Shown: positions 33,002 to 43,020 of the stretch, in pieces | How the letters are laid out: each line of letters starts with the position of its first letter | How positions within the stretch are numbered: position 1 is the first letter of the stretch | Assembly: GCA_022478985.1 (NCBI GenBank) | Contig: JAKSZP010005628.1 | Coordinates: 27,706-91,705, forward strand | Direction: 5' to 3' | Source: Massospora cicadina | Lineage: Eukaryota; Entomophthoromycota; Entomophthoromycetes; Entomophthorales; Entomophthoraceae | Length of the DNA stretch: 64,000 nt | Made by a program: the position numbers and the translations under genes | Notes under the pieces: generated by a model | What the model saw: only the letters and a program-made list of their open reading frames with translations | Told to the model about the DNA's origin: nothing | Databases searched by the model: none

Positions 33002-33028
33002 TTGTTGGGAACCACTAGTGCTAAAAAG
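33002..33028 (+). promoter_or_regulatory. LINE-B type 3' tail of HL-4
   Basis: TTGGGAACCACTAGTGCTAA followed by AAAG matches the LINE-B1 end at 58312-58340 and the HL-5 end at 42372-42398. Confidence 0.6.
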
Positions 33029-33559
33029 AGAGCATTAACCCAGTGGCAGACATTATGTCTTTGGTTTGCAATATGAGCTTCTTTGTTATAGTTAATTTAT
33101 TTCAAACTGGACTTATAAAGGGTTTACTAAACGTATTAAAGGCACTCTGGCACTGCTAAGTCTATACAAAGGGCATTTTTTTCTTTTTGAGACTAAATAG
33201 TGGTTTTTGTTGAGAAAATCGGGTTAAATATGTTTTTTATATCTCAACATTCCCAAAAACTATACATCTTTCTGTCACAATAAGTAAGCACTTGAATGAT
33301 GGCTTCAAACTTAGTAGGGTGTGGATGTGAACCTTTGCATCTATTAAATAAACCAAGGTATCTCAAAGGTTAATTTTATGATTTATTTTTTGGTTTATTT
33401 TTATATGGTGGAAGATAAAAAAATAATCACCCAAATGCTCTAGGTGTTCCAAAAAATTAGTAGTGACACTAAAACTTTCAAGCTTTACTAGTATGCAGGA
33501 AAGCTTGAGAAACTGTGAGGATAGTATACATAGCCCAATGAAACATCGCTGGTGGCTTG
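33029..33559 (-). pseudogene. Gyp-2 reverse transcriptase, C-terminal half
   Basis: The minus strand from 33559 reads 'PPAMFHWAMYTILTVSQAF', then in another frame 'FSVTTNFLEHLEHLGDYFFI', then 'GSHPHPTKFEAIIQVLTYCD'. These match the consecutive gypsy RT blocks 'APATFQRAMDHIL', 'FSKTFNEHLEHLREVF' and 'IQPPLDKVEAIxxM'. The Y-x-D-D box itself is lost in the gap. It joins 39869 across Gyp-4. Confidence 0.65.
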
Positions 33560-33584
33560 TGTTGGAATCCTGGTGGGGGGTAAG
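33560..33584 (-). repeat. Gyp-4 3' LTR, outer end
   Basis: TGTTGGAATCCTGG matches 39087-39100. The rest of this LTR resumes at 35191 after X-4. Confidence 0.7.
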
Positions 33585-35190
33585 TTGTCAGAAAGACGGC
33601 ATATGAAGTTTAGACTGGCCTGCCAGTCAGGATACAAAAGCACCCAAAAGGCAAGCCATAATGCCAGAGGCATTGCCACTCAACAACGTTATATTGTGCA
33701 AGAAGATGTGTAACAAGTGAGTGCTGGTGGGTTGCAAGCGTATAAGGAACCTGGCAATGAACCAGGCTGTAGTAACTCCAGATTCAGTGGACCTTGCTTC
33801 AGGGAGTTGAAAAAATTGGACTAGCTGCTTTGGGATACTCCATAGGAGGGTTTGGCACAAAAACAGAGGTGAGGGGGATATCCTCGCATGAAGAGGAGAT
33901 AGATGAGCCCACAGGATTCCAATATACTGTTGGCGGATGGCTTTAAAAATTGTGTTGAATTCCCAGAAGTTTCTTATTCAATATGTTCAGTTGGCTATGG
34001 AGGGAGCTAATGTTACTATCATGACTGGTATAGCACAACCAATGTAAGGCCCAACAGGCCACAGAGTTAGCACCATAGGGAACTCAGCAAGAAAATTTGA
34101 ACTAAAATCAAAATTGGGAACTTAAGGATAATTTATTTGAAAAGTAGTAAAAGAAAATTGACCATCAATTTCCTCAGTGTGTTACAGCTTTTTAAATAGC
34201 TGTCAATTTGGGGAACAACTTATAAAAGCATGGTATTGGGCCCTCAAGATTTAACCTAACCCGGCGAACTTTATAAGGAAGGGGAAAACGATTTAAATCT
34301 GAGCTGACTTCAAAGGATTCATCAGCAAGCTGACTCACTGTTGGTTTGCCCTGGATGCCCAACTCACGTTTTCACTGCATTTTCAATGGTTAGCATGATG
34401 ACATCTCACCCAATAGACAACAGGAATCACCCAAGGCCAACTAAATAGGGGCGGTCCCAACTGGTTGTAAACAGATTTGAGATACCCAACCCACCCATGC
34501 ACAGTTGCTTTGGCGTCCGCTTGTCCAAGTGAGGAGCATCAAAGGGCAATCCTGATTTTTGAGGTGAGGGATTTGAGCTATTGGCAACATTTGATGATGA
34601 AGGTACATGCTTGTTGGGCTTTGTCCCCAAAGTTTCTAAAGGGAGTTCTGAATTGGTAACATCATTGCCCAATGGCTTGATGCCATTGGCAATTTTGACT
34701 GAGGATTCGTCACTAGACACATTTTGATTAAGAGGCGCACACCCATTGGGCTTTGTCCCCGTAGTTTTGGAGCATGTTTCAAATTAATGACATTTCACAA
34801 TGGGCTAATGCCATTGGCGAGTTTTGCCAAGGATTCAACACTTGATTCCACATCTACTTAATGCTGAGACCATCAGGCTTCATAAACAAGGGTTTTAGGA
34901 ATTTGGACTTTAATTTTGAGGGCTCAGCACCGTCAACTTCATAAGTTCCTTTCAGCTCAAGGGTGTGGCAGTTTTAAAATATTTTGACACAAATTTCCTC
35001 AATTCGCCATACTAATTTGGCTGAGGCAAGTGAGGGGATAGGAGGGATCTCTAGAAAACGCTGTTACCCAGCGCTTATCTAACACATGGGCAAGATCAAC
35101 CTGTGTGATGAGAGGGATAGCTGCCCTCTTCAGACCCTTTCTATTAGGAAATGGAAACACTACACAGTATAAGTAGAGGGGACGCTCCCC
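33585..35190 (-). mobile_element. X-4: full copy of the unclassified repeat in an LTR
   Basis: The intact 5' LTR (39100-39125) shows the uninterrupted sequence, so the ends of X-4 are well defined. The flanks are GTAAG (33580) and ATAAG (35190). On the minus strand it starts with AAGTCCTGGGGAGCGTCCCC, encodes 'DLAHVLDKRWVTAFSRDPS' near 35050-35100 and ends with the 'PLALWLAFWVLLYPDWQ' peptide near 33620-33670. A two-unit tandem repeat of about 132 bp lies at 34610-34870. Confidence 0.65.
34610..34870 (-). repeat. Two-unit ~132-bp tandem repeat in X-4
   Basis: TTGGGCTTTGTCCCC occurs at 34614 and 34746. 'GATGCCATTGGCAATTTTG' near 34680 and 'AATGCCATTGGCGAGTTTTG' near 34810 follow at the same distance. 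The units are imperfect. Confidence 0.6.
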
Positions 35191-35956
35191 AGGACTTAAA
35201 TAAGTGCTCGCTGGTGCTAATGGCACAGGATTACAACAATATAGCCATTTTGATAGTAGTTAAATCTTGTAATAGGTATTTCAGTTTAGATAAAAAGATT
35301 TTAATATAAATTTAAAAAGGAGAAGATGATTTTATATTTTTTTAATATATAGCTGTGGGATCAGAGAAGAAGTATTCTTATTTTATTGTTCTTGCTAGTA
35401 TTTATACAGATATAAGGCTTAGTAGTGGGAGGCGATGGAGTCTGAATTAAGAAGAGGGTTAACAGATTTAGCTAAATGATGATCTAACCTATCACTGATT
35501 TTGAGACCCGCTAATATAAGTACTTAAATTTTAGATGTGAGATCAACTTCTAAAAAGACATAATATAAGTGAGCGTATTAATGTAATCCCGCCAATCTGC
35601 CATCTTGAACATAGGATTAGTTTGGACGAATACTGAAGCTCCTAAGTGGCAATTGGAGATTAAAGTTTTTATTCCCTAGGCCCCTTCAGGTCTATAGAAG
35701 GTGATGCTTTTCCTTAGGAAGTTGAGCTACTTTCATGCTAGTGCCTGGGCGATGTTCCAAGTGACTTGTCTATTTTACTGAGGTTTCAGAGTGCCCTCAC
35801 TACTTTGATCAGAGGGTTTTGGACAGAAGTTAAAAGTAGAAGGATTACTATGAGTTGAGGGATTCCACCTAGAATCATCTAGGGTTTTTGGGTACTATTG
35901 AATTATTCACCACCAATTTACTCTTTCAACCTATTTGAACATGTAAATGTCCAACA
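35191..35956 (-). repeat. Gyp-4 3' LTR, main part
   Basis: It aligns along its length with 39112-39868 and ends in CCAACA at 35951-35956, the inverse of the TGTTGG start. Confidence 0.8.
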
Positions 35957-37330
35957 TCACCCCATTCAAGATTGTTAGGAGGATAGTAAGAACGAAAGAA
36001 ACGTCCATGGACTCAGTTGATGGTAACTCCTGAAGCAATGGATTTGATGGAATAATAATCACCTCTCTTATAAGTGACGGTGAAAGGTCTTTCCCAGATG
36101 ATCAAGCTTTTAACTTCTATGATGATACAAATGTGGTTATATAGTACCAAGTCAAACACCTGAGATGAAGGAAGGGGTGTCCAGAGCTCAATACTGCTTG
36201 GCACTCTTTTTTTTTAGTACTAGATGGTCCACTGCTTGGCACTCTTTAGAGACAGTTTTCTTTAAATTGGTTGTTGCCTCATATTGTAACTTGATGATGT
36301 GCTGGGAAAACTTCTTCATGGCTTGGTCAGTATCAGTTTTACCAGAGAAAAAAATAATTAGCTAATAAAGCAGGAACCCCAGGTTCATGACCATACAATA
36401 CATAGAAGGGAGACATTTTGGTGATCTGGTGGTAACTGATACAGTAGGCCATGAGAGAACTTAGCTAGTATAGTTCTCAATGAAGTTTGTCTGAAGTGGC
36501 CATCTTTCTTAGTCTAGAAACCAGGGTTCCATTGGCTCTTTCAACAGTACCATTTTTAGAGAGGTTATAGGGGGCTGAGAAGAGTTTTTGGGCTCCCTGG
36601 AGTAGCGAGGATCTTCAAAACTCTTGAATTAAAGTTATTATATTATCACAGTGCAGAACCTTGCCAAACATGGCGAGTGAAGATATATTGATGGAGAAAA
36701 GTGTCAGTAGATTTGGACTTTTGAGCTGGAAGAGCCACAGCCTTGACCCACTTTGTAAAGTGATCAATACCTACCAAGATATATCGACTTCCATCTGTAG
36801 TTTGGGGCAAAGGTCAACCAAATCTAGGCTTATTGTGTGGAAAGGCTGGTTAGGAGTAATGTTTTGGTATTAATACCAGGTCTAAAAGCTGGATTGCTTC
36901 TTGCAGGTCAGAAAGGCATCCAGGACTTTGATATGTTCTCCATGACTCCCTCCCTATAGTATCTCTCTTTAGCCCACTTATAGTTTTTTCGTACTCCACT
37001 ATGCCCTTAGATAGAATGAGACTCCATAGTTGCAGGTACTCACTTTGAAGGACGGAGATAGGGCAACCAGTTAGCCCCTACTTTTTGTGTTATTTCACTC
37101 TTTCAACCATGGTATTGCGGAAGCGTTGAGCTAGAATCTTCTGGATGGCTTCAGAATAATCAGCTCAGGCGTTGGGGTCATTAAGAGGTCATATAGCTCT
37201 CTGCTTCACTATAGTTTAAGTGAAGGACCAGCACTGAGTAAACCTATCAACATTCATGTGGTGCGTCAAAGCATGGTGCTCAATGATCATATTGTAATGC
37301 TAGAATTTCAAAGCCCTACAAACCAACCGT
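35957..37330 (-). pseudogene. Gyp-4 integrase
   Basis: The C-terminal end near 36000 (TCCATGGACTCAGTTGATGG) matches the integrase ends of Gyp-3 (20280) and Gyp-6 (50375). Minus-strand peptides along 36400-37200 follow the Gyp-6 integrase in order. Stops and frameshifts are frequent. A 21-nt LINE stub with its duplication lies at 36193-36247. Confidence 0.6.
36193..36247 (-). mobile_element. 21-nt LINE-B stub with perfect 17-bp target duplication
   Basis: ACTGCTTGGCACTCTTT occurs at 36193-36209 and again at 36231-36247, identical over 17 bases. Between them lie 21 bases, TTTTTTAGTACTAGATGGTCC. The reverse complement GGACCATCTAGTACTAAAAAA equals the 3' end of LINE-B1 (58318-58338). So a LINE-B-type insertion copied only about 15 bases plus its A-tail. 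Confidence 0.8.
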
Positions 37331-38560
37331 CCAGTGGGATACTTTATATTATTGTAACAACTTTAAATAGGCGTGGTTGGTAATCACTCTAAAGGAAGTC
37401 CCATATAAGAAGGGTGGTATATTTTACAGCGAGAAAGATGGCAAGGAGCTCCTTTTCAGTGACGCTGTAGTTGCTTTCACTCTTGGAAAGCATCTTGCTG
37501 AAGTAAAAAAACATGATCAACCTCATAATCATACACTTAAGACAGGAAGGCTCCAACAGCATAGTCAGAGGCTTTGGTAAACAACACGAAGGGTTTAACA
37601 TAATCAAGTTGATGTAGGATTATCCTTTGCTGCAGCAACTTCATTAGCTTCTCAAACGTGGCCTTTTATTCTGCACCCCAATGAAAGGAGTATTTTTCGC
37701 CAGGAGGCGTATGAGGGGCTCACGGATCTGGGAGAATTTTGGGATGAATTGATGGTAATACCCCATCATACCCAAAAACACCTGGATAACACAAAGGGTT
37801 TTAGGAGCAGGCATCTTTGGTATCACTTCAACCTTATCTAGTGGAGGTTGTATCCCGTTTTGTGAGATGGCATTACACAGGAAATCAAATTTTTTTCTTA
37901 TGAAAGTAAAATTTGAAGTCTTCAGCTTAATGTTAGAGGCACGTGAGCGTTGAAAAGCTTCTTTCAGATGAGCGAGATGCTCGTTGAAGGTCTTGGAGAA
38001 AACAGTGATAATATCAAGATAGACATTCACACAACTCAACTTGAGATCCTGAAAAATGTGATCCATGGCCCTCTGAAAAGTGGCAGGCGCATCGAACAAC
38101 CCCTGGGGTAGACGGATAAGTGAAATGAGCATTTACTACAGATAAGCGCACATTTATCCTGGTCTTGTGGAGAGAGGCTCATTTGCCAGTACTCACTAGC
38201 CAGGTTCATAGCGGAGTAGACCTTGGATTCATAGAGTTGGTCCAGAGCATCATCAATTTGGAGGATTGGGTACTATCCTTTTTAATGAGATTGTTCTAGT
38301 TGCGGTAGTCCATAATTATCTGGTGACCTCCATTTTGTTTTTTTATAAGCAAGAGAGGAGACAGCCAAAGGCTTTGAAAGAACCAAAAGCCCCACATCAG
38401 TAACTGTTTAAGCTCCATCCTCATCTGGAGCTCATCGACCTTTGATTTCTGATAGGGCTTGGATCAGATAGGACAGGCATTACCAACATCAATGGTGTGG
38501 CTCTAATCCTTCATATGAACGTAGACAGTATCAGATTTAGTAAAGATGTCCCTTTAGGAA
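37331..38560 (-). pseudogene. Gyp-4 reverse transcriptase and RNase H
   Basis: The minus-strand RT stretch 37644-38132 reads 'LPQGLFDAPATFQRAMDHIF', 'CVNVYLDIITVFSKTFNEHL', 'NGIQPPLDKVEVIPKMPAP' and 'VIQVFLGMMGYYHQFIPKFS'. The catalytic box is Y-L-D-I, so the second Asp is lost. RNase H follows at 37389-37607 with 'SNYSVTEKELLAIFLAVKY'. The N-terminal RT part extends to about 38500 with 'SKVDELQMRMELKQL'-like sequence. Confidence 0.75.
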
Positions 38561-39066
38561 TCCAGTAAAGTGTGGACTTCTTCAAGCTCAGCAGGAGTTA
38601 GCTCATTGGAATATGAGATCTTTGCAAGGTGCATATCAATTGATCCATAGGTGAACCCATGTCTAACTTAGTCACAATATAAGAGACTTGGTGAATGCCC
38701 TCTGTTAGGATTAGCAAGCCTTTTCCAATATTTAATGCTCCTTGAAGACCAGGTCCTTATTGGTAAGATTCACCAGCAGGAAATTGATGGGTCGTTGATA
38801 GGCTGGATTTAGTATGCCTGGAAGCACTTGAGACTCTAGAGACTTATCCCATCTCTGCTCATGATCTGCAATAGACAGTTGTCGGGGACTTGCAAAACAA
38901 TCTATCTGTCAATCAGATTCTGTTCACCTGTCTTAAGTCGATATAGAACTGTCTAGATGTTATTCCAATGGTGCTATCCTTGAATCAATGGCATAGGAGA
39001 GGCTAGGAGGGTTAATCCTCCTGAAGGCCTATATTTGTTTTATAGGAAAGTTTGTGGCGTACAGGG
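38561..39066 (-). pseudogene. Gyp-4 pre-RT linker joined to the primer site
   Basis: The minus strand contains 'ESQVLPGILNPAYQRPINFL', which matches the Gyp-6 sequence just before RT ('EPKVLPGMLYPA' near 59240). Between it and the primer site only about 200 bases remain, so gag and protease are absent. Confidence 0.6.
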
Positions 39067-39084
39067 CCCCTGTATTGAGCACCG
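39067..39084 (-). promoter_or_regulatory. Gyp-4 primer-binding site
   Basis: The plus strand reads CCCCTGTATTGAGCACCG, two differences from the Gyp-3 site, two bases from the LTR. Confidence 0.65.
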
Positions 39085-39086
39085 CT

Positions 39087-39868
39087 TGTTGGAATCCTGG
39101 CGGTAAAAAGCTCGCTGGTTTTAGTAACACAGGATTACAACAATATAGCTAAACAGAGTAGTTAAACTTGCAACAGCTATTTCAAATCTAAAGAAAGTAT
39201 TATTTTATAAAATAAAAAAGCTGATTTTATACAATTTTTGTTAATCGCCAAAATTGTGTGATCAGAGAAAAAGTAATTTTATTACATTGATCTCGCTTAG
39301 TATTTACACTAATTTGAGGCTTAGCAGTATGAAAGTGACGGAATCTAAATTAGGCAAATGGTATTCTGATTTGGCTAAATGACGATTTATCCTATCAATG
39401 CTTTTGAGACCCATATCATATTGATAGGCTTAGATTTAAGATGTGAGATTGACTTTTGGAAATACATATTTATTGGGGAGCGTTTTATTGTGATCCCGCC
39501 AATATGCCATCTTGCACATAGGAATTGTTTGGGCGAATACTGAAGTTCCCAAGTGACGATTGGTGGATAAGATATTTTCACTCCCCAGACCCCTTCAGGT
39601 CTATAAAAAGAGTATGCTTTTCCTTAGTAAATTGGGCTACTTTCATGCTAGCGCTTGGGCGATGTTCCAAATGACTTGTCTATTATGCTGAGGTTTCAGA
39701 GTACCCTCACCATTTCAATCAGAGGGCTTTGTCCAGAGGTTGGGATTAAAAGAATTATGCCTAGTTGAGGATTGCACTTAGAATCAACTAGTGGTAATTT
39801 GAGTACTATGTGAATTATTCACCACTAAAGTACTCTTTCCACCATACCAAACATGTAAATGTCTGACA
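39087..39868 (-). repeat. Gyp-4 5' LTR
   Basis: TGTTGG...TGACA ends, 782 bp, alignable with 35191-35956. The block CCCCTTCAGGTCTATAAAAA (39590-39609) is the likely core promoter read on the minus strand. Confidence 0.8.
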
Positions 39869-40305
39869 TCTTGCATATTTTTGAGTCATCTTTTTGGGTT
39901 AAATTAGGCTGTATGAGGTGACTATGGCTTATGATTTGTTCACCTTAAGAAAGTTTTTTAATTCATATATTGAGGTACAACATTAAAAGAATTGGCTTTT
40001 TTAGGCAGCCCAAAGCATTGTTTGTTTGTGGCCATAATTTATGCCTTTTAATCACTTTATTTAGTCTATAATAGTCAATCACTACTTGTTTTATCCCTAC
40101 TTTCTACTTTTAAAACAGCCAAGGAGGCCCTTGGCTCATAGATAGTTCCAGCATCCCTTTACCTTTGAGGTTTTTTGATCTCCTCAGACACCACTTATCC
40201 TGAAACTTGGGAGTGATCAATCACTGAAGGTGAATGTGAGCATGGTCCTATGTTTCAAGCTATTTGAATATGTTGTTGTAATTTGGTCTGATCAACAAAT
40301 ATAAA
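39869..40305 (-). pseudogene. Gyp-2 reverse transcriptase, N-terminal half
   Basis: The minus strand reads 'KGKGMLELSMSQGPPWLF' and 'GIKQVVIDYYRLNKVIKRHK', the gypsy RT blocks 'GMLEPSxSPWASP' and 'VIDYRKLN'. Near the Gyp-4 junction it reads 'AIVTSYSLIQPNL'. Upstream of about 40300 RT similarity stops and LTR sequence begins, so gag and protease were lost by deletion. Confidence 0.6.
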
Positions 40306-40508
40306 ATTGCATTTATTTAGATTAATAGATTACTAATTATTAAAAAGAGGCTTTAAGTAAACTTGCTGGTATATGGCGTTGATTTATATTACTAATTTGG
40401 AAATAAATTAACTTACCCCACGCCTCAGGTTGTATAATGTTTGTTAACTTGTAGTACTAATTTGCTATTGATTACCTTGCCACAACTCCCCCATTTTTTA
40501 TATGTACT
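40306..40508 (-). repeat. Gyp-2 5' LTR, inner part
   Basis: 40490-40530 (CTAGAAATCCCTTTCTAAAA) matches 13855-13880 (CTAGCAAAAATCCCTTTTTA) in the 3' LTR. The lower boundary is uncertain and no primer site is visible. Confidence 0.4.
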
Positions 40509-42413
40509 AGAAATCCCTTTCTAAAAAGACCTTTTTTCTGCTTTTTTATTTTTATTAATTAAAAACAAATCATAATTAAATTTAGCAAACACTAACAACT
40601 GTTGCCATATCACTGACTCAAGTTTCAAGCGTTGTCAAGTCCAACTCCTGCTACCCCAATGGGTGGTGGTGCACCACCTCCGAGCATTTTTAGCTGCTAT
40701 CAAATTGCACCCAGGCTATCTCCACTATCCCCATTCTACTGGTCGCTTTGTCCCATTGAGACCTTGCTAAACATATTGCACGCTCCCAGGTGGTTCTTTA
40801 AGCCGCCTGGTACTCCCCAGAGCAACCTGCGCTTATTCCTTCGGGGTAAGTATATTTATTTGTTCCCCTCCATAAGTGCAGCAATTTTTCAAGATGTACA
40901 GGTGGTGTTTAACCACGACAGATTAATTTATTTCGCCCCTTTGAGGTGAACTTTGCATGGGCTTCTTAGCAAAGCCCAAGCTATGGATGCATTGAAGATG
41001 CCGTTTTCTTATAAAAATACCTCCATCCCAACTAAACATACTTGGTTGCTAGAGGACGCCACTCTGGTGGTTCAGTTTGTCAAGTTGTCCAACCATCTTT
41101 CCCCTAACCAGATTCACCATGAGCTCCTGGAGGGATAGGCTTCATATTGTGTGGATCCCATCCTTCAGGTCTGTGACTCCCAATAGTCCAGTCGCCTAGA
41201 TGGTCCTCACGCCTTTGCAAGATCTTCCCCTCTACCAGATTACCCACCTTACAATTCTCCCTAAATTGTAATATGCTCTGATCCTTACCATCCATTCTAT
41301 AACCACATCAAAGATGTTCGAATATTATGCCCCTTTTGCTTAAATTTAACCATTCTAAGAGCAATTGTCCTCCCATTGCCACCAGAGCAGCTTCTGCCCC
41401 TACTCCAATTAGCGTTGGCCTCATTACTGGGCCTTATGAATTTTTTGTGTGAGGTTCAATACTCCAGCCCCTTCTTCAAACATGGTGAGTGCAACTCCTA
41501 ATGCGCCAACTAATTAATTAAGATCTTCTCATAATGTACAAGAGCTAATTTAGGCTTCTGCCTGAGTTGAAATACCCTGGATAAAGGTTCAAGTGCCATC
41601 CAATACAAACTCTAGTCATTTAGCTCCTGTGGCTGACTTCTGTTTACTGGTAAAAAAAACCGTTTATATCTCAATTGTGTCACCAAAAAACTGATTAATT
41701 AGATACAATTAATTCACAAATTCGCTTTATTTGGAATAATTCTACCATATTTGAGTGTTATTGTCGCTTGCACCTTGCAAGGGCTTTCCAGTATACAATA
41801 CACATCATTACCTCGCTGTTAGTTCGCCCATTGCCCAATTATTGTTCCCCTCCATAAATACCTCTATGCAGCTATGAAGCATTTAATCAGTGGAATTACC
41901 TGCTCAAATTACCCATATATGTTCCTGGGAGAAGACTGGGACGAAATTGAAGGGTTGGCATTTGCCACAGGCCTCACATTTGCTAATGCTGCCAAGTTGG
42001 CGTTTTTTAACCCCAACTACCCCCAGACCTGACAAAAAAGTATATTGTATTCTTATATTCCAGAACACATTAATCAAGCTGAATCTATATTGCTCAGTAC
42101 ATTAAGGTGATGCATACCGCATGCATAACTTACAAAATCAAATAAATGATATCTTTACATCTTTCCTCATACCACCAATTCACTCACATAAATTTTATGT
42201 CTACTAATTCAAGTGCACTTAAGTCCACGCTGGATGGAGATCCCTCCTACCCGCCTTACCCATCCAATATGGATTCTTAGGCTTAGAACCGCCAATACGC
42301 CATATTTGAGTTATTATTTTCGCTTTTATTTGGCGCCATCCACTAATAAAAATGACTAGTACACCCCTCTTTGGTAGGTCCTTACTAGTACTAAAAAAGA
42401 ATCCCTTGATAAC
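40509..42413 (+). mobile_element. HL-5: full-length half-LINE with LINE-B type tail
   Basis: Plus strand. The flanks AGAAATCCCTTTCTAA (40509) and AGAATCCCTTGATAA (42399) are a likely target duplication. It encodes one ORF1-like protein and ends in GGTCCTTACTAGTACTAAAA, the LINE-B type tail. No ORF2. It is inserted in the Gyp-2 5' LTR. Confidence 0.7.
40632..42110 (+). pseudogene. HL-5 ORF1-like protein
   Basis: The start 'TPATPMGGGAPPPSIFS' parallels HL-3. 40953-41138 reads 'DATLVVQFVKLSNHLSPNQI', the same domain as 'DTTLVVSFANLPSHLPPQVL' of HL-3. A CCHC-like 'CPFCLNLTHSKSNC' lies near 41328-41375, read across a frame change. 41930-42000 aligns with 32570-32640 of HL-4. Stops and frameshifts break the frame. 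The ORF1 role by homology is binding element RNA. Confidence 0.6.
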
Positions 42414-43020
42414 CCGCTAGTTCTAAACCTGATTTATATATTTATCTAATTTTCATTTCCCTTATGGCCATGTATAATCAAATTGCTTATTTTCTTATTA
42501 TTCTTACTATCCCTGGCTGCAGAGCTGATAAAATGCATAGCTAAATTTGATTTTATTATATTCAGACTTGACTCAACAACATCAAGAATTGTCACCATTT
42601 GGCACCAATAATTTCCTGTATATCCCAAACCAGCTATGTGAATGACTAATATTCCTAAGAGCAATTTGATACCAAGTATACTGAATTTTTAGAAAATCAG
42701 GACAAGTAATGGGTTCTTAAAGTATTTATTTTATAGGTTAAATTAGGACAAATATGCCACACTGGATTTAGGATAAAAAGATAAATTTAGGATAGAAAGA
42801 TAAATTTAGGAATGGAGGACAAACAATATACTGGGGTAAAACCTTTCTCCATGTGATCTGATAGGCTGGAATTATAGATCTAACTTTACTGATTGAATTG
42901 TATGTATTAAGTCATGGTGCGCAACTCAATGTGTATTACTATCCTCTTAGAACAGAAACTTTAAATTCTGCCACAACTAGATTTGAACTTGAACCATAGG
43001 GGCAGTAGTATGAAACTATT
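42414..43020 (-). repeat. Gyp-2 5' LTR, outer part
   Basis: 42825-43020 aligns with 14760-14945 and 11515-11690, including the end block GGGGCAGTAGTATG. The part before it is A/T-rich with a short repeated unit, AGGATAAAAAGATAAATTT then AGGATAGAAAGATAAATTT, at about 42772-42810. Confidence 0.5.

Larger units (their letters stand above)
29541..33028 (+). mobile_element. HL-4: half-LINE with LINE-B type tail, split by X-3
   Basis: Plus strand. The first part (29541-29723) encodes the Pro-rich start ('PTPPSWGGYAPPPGVFW'). X-3 follows, and the element resumes at 31345 and aligns with HL-5 (40750-42110) up to the tail at 33002-33028, which reads GGGAACCACTAGTGCTAAAA. That tail matches the 3' end of LINE-B1 (GGGACCATCTAGTACTAAAA), not LINE-A. 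There is no ORF2. It is inserted between the RNase H and RT pieces of Gyp-2. Confidence 0.65.
33560..39868 (-). mobile_element. Gyp-4: gypsy element lacking gag and protease
   Basis: 5' LTR 39087-39868, 3' LTR 33560-35956 (interrupted by X-4). The flanks GCTTG (33555) and TCTTG (39869) look like its target duplication. The internal part is only 3.1 kb and goes from the primer site almost straight into the sequence before RT, so gag and protease were deleted. It is inserted into the Gyp-2 RT. Confidence 0.8.
13625..43020 (-). mobile_element. Gyp-2: one gypsy element split by at least eight insertions
   Basis: Reading the minus strand from 43020 to 13625 and skipping the insertions gives 5' LTR, RT (40305-39869, 33559-33029), RNase H (29540-29341), connection and integrase (27455-27088, 19738-19469, 18079-17456, 15585-14946) and 3' LTR. 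The RT joins correctly across Gyp-4: '...SYSLIQPN' on one side and 'PAMFHWAMYTIL' on the other match one continuous gypsy RT. Gag and protease are missing, since the RT start lies almost against the 5' LTR. The exact ends are approximate. Confidence 0.65.
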
